12,973 nucleotides of DNA from Phlegmacium glaucopus (lineage: Eukaryota > Basidiomycota > Agaricomycetes > Agaricales > Cortinariaceae): NCBI GenBank assembly GCA_015039465.1, contig MU130080.1, forward strand, positions 140,053-153,025. Direction: 5' to 3'. Under the pieces are notes generated by a model. That model searched no databases. It saw nothing but the letters and a program-made list of their open reading frames with translations, and was not told where the DNA came from. Every line of letters begins with the position of its first letter. Position 1 is the stretch's first letter. Both the position numbers and the translations under genes were made by a program. Shown here one piece after another: positions 9,930 to 12,973 of the stretch.

Positions 9930-9991
9930 CATGGGAAACATTCACTGGCAGAAGAACGGCGGAACCTAGTTTGATGGGTGCGACTAAGAGC

Positions 9992-10011
9992 AGACTATAT
10001 GAGACTATATG
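9992..10011. repeat. Perfect 10-bp tandem duplication
   Basis: AGACTATATG occurs twice in tandem. On the minus strand this doubles the sequence CATATAG/TCT, so two acceptor-like sites sit 10 bp apart at the end of the first proposed intron of the disrupted gene. Only the downstream acceptor keeps the phase of the model. Confidence 0.8.
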
Positions 10012-10131
10012 AAGGAGATCGACCCATCATCAACTGATCATCGATAGTTTACGGAGTCTGCCTACGGGAGACTAAAGGCACTGAATTCGCCCCTTTGCAA
10101 CAAGCTCTCTAGAGTGCTCTCAATACTATTC

Positions 10132-10344
10132 ATGATGAAACACTTTCGTCAGTCAGCGCAACAGAAACTCAAAAAGTTCACAGCCCTAGTTAGCAACACT
10201 GTTACTTCGCGCAGTCTAAGACCTAGTAGCGATCACAAGCCTGAGCTTGATCGTCAGGCTGATCATTCAACGCCTACACCCCATGCACCGACAAGCGATG
10301 ACTCCGGTGGTCAATCCACCAGGCGTAGGTGTCATATCCATTAA
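10132..10344 (+). CDS. Small ORF, 70 aa, possible first exon of a lost gene
   Basis: ATG at 10132 opens a frame of 70 codons to TAA. The first 25 residues are basic and could form an amphipathic helix (MMKHFRQSAQQKLKKF); the rest is Ser/Pro/His/Asp-rich and looks like a flexible linker. A short helix followed by such a linker is common at the N-terminus of large Agaricomycete signalling proteins, but no domain follows. A possible donor (TAG/GTGTCA) near 10329 leads into repeat DNA with no visible next exon. Its ATG overlaps the proposed minus-strand ATG at 10133, so both starts are unlikely to be real. Low confidence. Confidence 0.22.
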   Translation: MMKHFRQSAQQKLKKFTALVSNTVTSRSLRPSSDHKPELDRQADHSTPTPHAPTSDDSGGQSTRRRCHIH

Positions 10345-10391
10345 TAAGTAGCTTGTAATAGCCCTAAATGATTGATCAAAAACCACATAGG

Positions 10392-10540
10392 CACACTACA
10401 GTGTATCGAAGGGTACGATTCCCGGAACGGACACACTGTGTCGAAAGATACAGATTCACAGGGCCCCGTGAATCTGGGAATACGGTATTCTATATTTGGA
10501 TCTACACACTGTGTTGAAAGATATGGATTCACGGAATACC
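10392..10540. repeat. Three degenerate copies of a ~35-bp unit with embedded palindromes
   Basis: Related units sit at about 10392-10427, 10431-10463 and 10504-10540. The last two share ACACACTGTGT, then GAAAGATA, then GATTCAC. A near-perfect palindrome (12-bp arms, one mismatch) lies at 10452-10475, and GAATAC-G-GTATTC at 10478-10490. The block stands at the left edge of the CCGGCA repeat field and may be the end of a mobile element. Confidence 0.6.
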
Positions 10541-10812
10541 TACGGCACTAGACAATGCCGGGCAGGTCTATCAGCATGGCCGGGTGCTGTCAACCGATGT
10601 GTTTTGGTAGGGTGTATGAGCCGGCAGGAGTGTTTTCAACTGGTGATAGTTGGCCATCTATGACCGGGTGATGCTCAGATCAACCAGCTGTTCCTGGGAT
10701 GAACAGGGACTTGTAGTCCTGGGATAGAGGCAGTAGGTATGAACCAGCACTCCAGGATCAGGAATGCAGGGTATGAAATGGCAATGCCGGTATCTGAACA
10801 GGCCGGCACCTC

Positions 10813-10925
10813 TATGGATGGGCCGGCATTACATATATGAACCGGCTGACCCACAGAGCCGATGATAAACGGGCAGTCCAGACTGGGGGTACTACTGCTG
10901 GTATAAGCTGGGAATAGTACATTAA
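10813..10925 (+). repeat. Direct repeat R1, copy 1 (~113 bp)
   Basis: Matches 11111-11233. Both start near GGATGRG-CCGGCATTACATATATGAACC, continue through CCCACAGAGC, GATAAACGGGCAGTCCAGA, and end with ATAAGCTGGGAATAGTACATTAA. Copy 2 carries a small insertion in the middle. The distance between copy starts is about 298 bp, which may be the higher-order period of the repeat field. Confidence 0.8.
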
Positions 10926-11110
10926 ATAGATATCAGACGGTAATACTCATGACCTGGCTATGGCCAGTGATCTAGACTGATGTTAAGGACTCAAGACAGC
11001 CCGGCATTAATTAGCACTGCCAGTGACTAGCAGGAATGTCTCAACCGGGACAGTCTAAACCGGCAGTCTGAACCGGCAGATTGTCTGAACCGGCACACTC
11101 GACCGGCAGG

Positions 11111-11233
11111 TGTGGATGAGCCGGCATTACATATATGAACCGGCTATGACCCACAGAGCTGTGATAAACGGGCAGTCCAGATTGTAGTATCAATAGGCGG
11201 TGCTGTTGATATAAGCTGGGAATAGTACATTAA
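11111..11233 (+). repeat. Direct repeat R1, copy 2 (~123 bp)
   Basis: Second copy of the unit at 10813-10925, about 10 bp longer. What follows copy 1 (CCCGGCATTAATTAGCACTGCCAGT at 10996 on) is similar to the reconstructed MITE insertion site downstream of copy 2, which suggests that the period continues on both sides of the insertion. Confidence 0.8.
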
Positions 11234-11274
11234 TATGAAGCAGCAATCAAGAGAGCCTGGCATTAAAAGGATTA

Positions 11275-11282
11275 ATCAAAAT
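11275..11282. repeat. 8-bp target site duplication, left
   Basis: ATCAAAAT, identical to 11878-11885 on the other side of the inserted element. Because the terminal repeats and flanks share bases, other TSD lengths are formally possible. The 8-bp reading is chosen because it puts a TAGTG end at both termini, as in hAT transposons. Confidence 0.7.
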
Positions 11283-11877
11283 TAGTGATGCCAAAGTTCA
11301 GTTCTGAACTGACTCACTGAACCTGAACTGACTGAACTGAACTGAACTGAACTTTTCAGTTCAGTTCAGTTCAGGCATATGGAGAATTGGCAGTTCATCC
11401 AGTTCGAACTGAACTGAACTGCTGAACTGATAGGTCCTTGAAGGATGAGAAATTCCTATATATTGATCCATGTTTCCTGGAAATTGGTTCTTTGGTGATG
11501 TACAAATGATTTGGAAGTCCTTTTGGGAGTAAAACAATGATTGAGCAAGGAGATAATGACCATATGATGTGATTATGTTATATATTAGCATTATCCATTT
11601 TGGAACATAAATACAAATCAGTGGTGTTATATATTCTCAAGGGGTCCTGAGATCATACTAAGTAGAAATTGGGTGCCTAAGGCCTAAGGATGGTCCTTGG
11701 ACGATGGAATTTCCAATAATAAGTAAAATATAGAATTTATAACAGTTCTTCAGTTCAGTTCAGTTCGAACCGGTTCTTTAACAGTTCAGTTCAGTTCAGG
11801 AAAAACTTAGTCAGTTCAGTTCTCAGTTCAGCAAAAAATGCTGCTGAACTGAACTGAACTGAACTTTGGCATCACTA
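11283..11877. mobile_element. Non-autonomous hAT-like element (MITE), 595 bp
   Basis: The two ends are perfect inverted repeats of at least 22 bp, beginning TAGTGATGCCAAAG, and are flanked by ATCAAAAT on each side. An 8-bp target duplication with TIRs of the YARNG/TAGTG type is the signature of the hAT superfamily (established knowledge). Inside each end is a dense array of AGTTC/GAACT (CAGTTCAGTT) motifs in both orientations, including a perfect 18-bp-arm hairpin at 11332-11349 and 11357-11374 and further arrays at 11391-11431 and 11745-11868. Such subterminal arrays are usual transposase-binding zones. The interior (about 11435-11740) is AT-rich with no transposase frame, so movement would depend on an enzyme from elsewhere. 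Identical TSDs and perfect TIRs suggest a fairly young insertion. Confidence 0.82.
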
Positions 11878-11885
11878 ATCAAAAT
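11878..11885. repeat. 8-bp target site duplication, right
   Basis: ATCAAAAT, the partner of 11275-11282. Removing the element and one copy leaves a CCGGCA-field sequence (ATTAATCAAAATTGCCAGT), related to ATTAATTAGCACTGCCAGT near 11005. Confidence 0.7.
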
Positions 11886-12130
11886 TGCCAGTATCTATGT
11901 TTCGTGTAAGCCGGGAATATATCCGAGCACTGCCAACTGGCACAATATGAACCGGCACGTCAGACTAACTAGCATTGCAAGAATCAACCCAGACTAGACG
12001 GCATTGGTGTGTCAATCCTCATGGTGTATGCCGGCAATATTTCCAGCACTGGAAGTCGCAAGGACCCAGGAGACGTCTAGGATGTAAACACACCATTTTC
12101 GCGGTTTCACAACCTTCACAGTATACTTTC
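11886..12130. repeat. CCGGCA repeat field, right part
   Basis: Continuation of the field past the MITE: CCGGCA or close variants near 11952 and 12031, with GCCGGGAATAT and GCCGGCAATAT each followed by a CC(G)AGCACT stretch. These two local units are about 120 bp apart. No gene is seen. Confidence 0.6.
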
Positions 12131-12290
12131 AGATGCTCACATATGCTTGCGGATACTTGCAGATCATTGCAGGTCATCGCAGATCATCACAGATCATTGC
12201 ACATCATTGCAGATCATCACACATACTCGCACATACTCGCAGATCATCGCAGAATACTTGCAGATCATCGCAGATACTTGCAGTCATCAC
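12131..12290 (+). repeat. Decamer minisatellite, ~16 units of AGATCATCGC type
   Basis: From 12131 the sequence has a strict 10-bp period: AGATCATCGC, AGATCATTGC, ACATACTCGC, AGATACTTGC and similar. The phase holds for at least ten units before single-base indels near 12252. Because 10 is not a multiple of 3, the array runs through all frames, and none of its units makes a stop. This explains the long Ser/His/Ile-rich frames here, which I do not treat as genes. Confidence 0.88.
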
Positions 12291-12796
12291 CAACATTCAC
12301 ATTATCATTTGCGTTATCTGCTGTTCTCACAATCTTTAAACATGACTCCAATAAAGGTCACTCAGGTGACTGTATTACTCATCACCTTTATTTTTATCTT
12401 GTCTCCATTTATTTGGCTCTTATCTCCTATGTTTCATTACCAATTTACCGGATCCATGTGACTCCGCTTTAACCCACATTTTACATTCTTGTTTCACCTT
12501 TCCGCACTTAGCTATTGCTAGTTACTATATTATTAGCAGTAGCAAGTAGGGTAAACAAGAGAGAGGAGAACGGACAAAATTACCACACTTTTGATCCCAC
12601 CTTTGGAACATTGTACTAAGCTACTCTTGCACTCCTTTAAAAATAATCCTGCACACTTCGCTTTTTCTGCGCATTATCTCGCACTTTAAAGCGAACCTTC
12701 GCACCTCATAAAACCTCACTATCACCTACTGAAGAGAACTACATCAACCCCACGAACTACGTACTACTTGCGGTCTGTCCCCACCGCAGGTACATC
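12291..12796. other. AT/pyrimidine-rich DNA without a supported gene
   Basis: No exon is convincing. Small structures: GTCAC-TCAG-GTGAC at 12357-12370, ATAAAGGT/ACCTTTAT at 12351-12358 and 12384-12391, and a hairpin with 10-bp arms (one mismatch) at 12511-12520/12534-12543. Around 12620-12715 the motif CGCAC or TGCAC recurs several times in pyrimidine-rich sequence. Confidence 0.5.
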
Positions 12797-12839
12797 ACCG
12801 GCAATATTTATATCAACCGGCATTTATCAACCGGCACTG
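12797..12839 (+). repeat. Three closely spaced ACCGGCA units
   Basis: ACCGGCA followed by AATATTTATATCA, then ACCGGCATTTATCA, then ACCGGCACTG. This is an outlier of the CCGGCA field beyond the minisatellite, so the field extends over more than 2.2 kb, interrupted by the MITE and the decamer array. Confidence 0.65.
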
Positions 12840-12973
12840 TCCACGATTGAATCACATAGACTAGCTATTGGGTACAAACAATGCAATGTCTAATTTATAC
12901 TTTAACTACTGCCAGGGCCATCATGTGGGGCAGTGCTTTCAATGATCTTGACCGACTTGTAAGCCATTGCAAG

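Larger units (their letters stand above)
9313..10133 (-). pseudogene. Disrupted multi-exon gene of unknown function
   Basis: On the minus strand several protein-like blocks join in compatible phases. Proposed exons: 10133-10066 (ATG, 22 codons plus two bases), 9994-9816, 9746-9489 and possibly 9374-9313 (TAA). Proposed introns: 10065-9995 (71 bp), 9815-9747 (69 bp, strong GTAAG donor) and 9488-9375 (114 bp, least certain). Exon 2 carries a hydrophobic stretch (LLLVAPIKLGSAVLLP) and leads into MTWIQRYGRRYLAG. Exon 3 continues LWNTNRPFKPPRIKK and later has DLPYPILTREKLILNEPWK. Two lesions break it. A 17-bp tandem duplication at 9896-9929 shifts the frame in exon 2 and leads to a TGA. In exon 3 the frame meets TAA at 9640-9638, and coding character resumes one frame over. 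I cannot name the family, and no catalytic motif is evident. It could also be a gene with introns I have misplaced. Confidence 0.42.
10545..11274. repeat. CCGGCA-rich repeat field, left part
   Basis: The hexamer CCGGCA, mostly within GAACCGGCA or GCCGGCATT, recurs at irregular spacing (for example near 10621, 10803, 10823, 10997, 11060, 11072, 11090, 11103 and 11121), with some copies as TGCCGG. No reading frame of note crosses it. Sequence between the hexamers is also partly repeated, so this is a decayed long-unit repeat and not a simple microsatellite. Confidence 0.75.

Noticed and set aside
10405..10430. GGGTACGATTCCC stretch resembling a tRNA T-arm/B-box
   Set aside because: No acceptor stem, anticodon arm or A-box at the right distance; it is part of the 35-bp repeat unit.
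11361..11591. Minus-strand 76-codon frame inside the MITE
   Set aside because: No transposase or zinc-finger features, and part of it is the AGTTC array; the element is non-autonomous.
12131..12290. Regular repeats suggestive of a CRISPR array
   Set aside because: The 10-bp units are contiguous without unique spacers, and the gene structure is eukaryotic.
11975..12472. Plus-strand 165-codon frame, and overlapping frames at 12133-12461
   Set aside because: No ATG at the start of the longest one. Openness comes from the stop-free decamer repeat, which is open in three frames; no conserved domain or splice context.
12881..12973. Open frames running off the right edge (plus strand from ATG 12881; minus strand ending TAA at 12904-12902)
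   Set aside because: Only 24-31 codons are visible on each strand, and both strands are open, so neither can be preferred without the adjoining sequence.

Overview
The window looks like nuclear DNA of a filamentous basidiomycete, probably an Agaricomycete. Its genes are cut by many very short GT-AG introns (mostly 49-78 bp). It carries a tandem pair of membrane-anchored class II-type cytochrome P450 genes with an Agaricomycete-style exon layout. Long AT-rich or repetitive stretches separate the genes. Nothing bacterial (operons, Shine-Dalgarno sites, CRISPR) is present.

Layout. (1) 6-1451, plus strand: a five-exon gene, possibly cut by the window's left edge, for a lineage-specific protein I cannot name; all four introns are phase 0. 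(2) 1452-2561: non-coding DNA with small hairpins built on an AAAGACC motif. (3) 2562-5494 and 5821-8844: a direct tandem duplication of about 3 kb, each unit carrying one 14-exon P450 gene on the minus strand. Copy B (6279-8651, 546 aa) is intact by every test I can make by eye. Copy A (2980-5329, 545 aa) has an open frame and all catalytic motifs, but its second intron starts with GC instead of GT, so it may be splice-impaired. The proteins differ at about 68 positions (roughly 87% identical), and many differences fall in expected substrate-recognition segments. (4) 5495-5820: unique spacer. (5) 9313-10133, minus strand: a set of coding-like blocks that join with consistent splice phases but are broken by a 17-bp tandem duplication and a frameshift. 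I read this as a decayed or unusual gene of unknown function. (6) 10132-10344: a small plus-strand ORF, weakly supported. (7) 10380-12840: a repeat field made of CCGGCA-type units, into which a 595-bp hAT-like non-autonomous element (MITE) has inserted, leaving an 8-bp target duplication. A 10-bp minisatellite follows at 12131-12290.

How the parts relate. The two P450s are probably ER-bound monooxygenases produced by local duplication. They share intron positions, a TATA box about 41 bp before the ATG, and flanking sequence. Their substrates cannot be read from the sequence. No other metabolic gene is recognisable here, so a biosynthetic cluster cannot be claimed. The right-hand third looks like a repeat-rich accessory region where genes decay and transposons land.

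All gene models were built by hand-reading splice sites and frames; no database search was possible.
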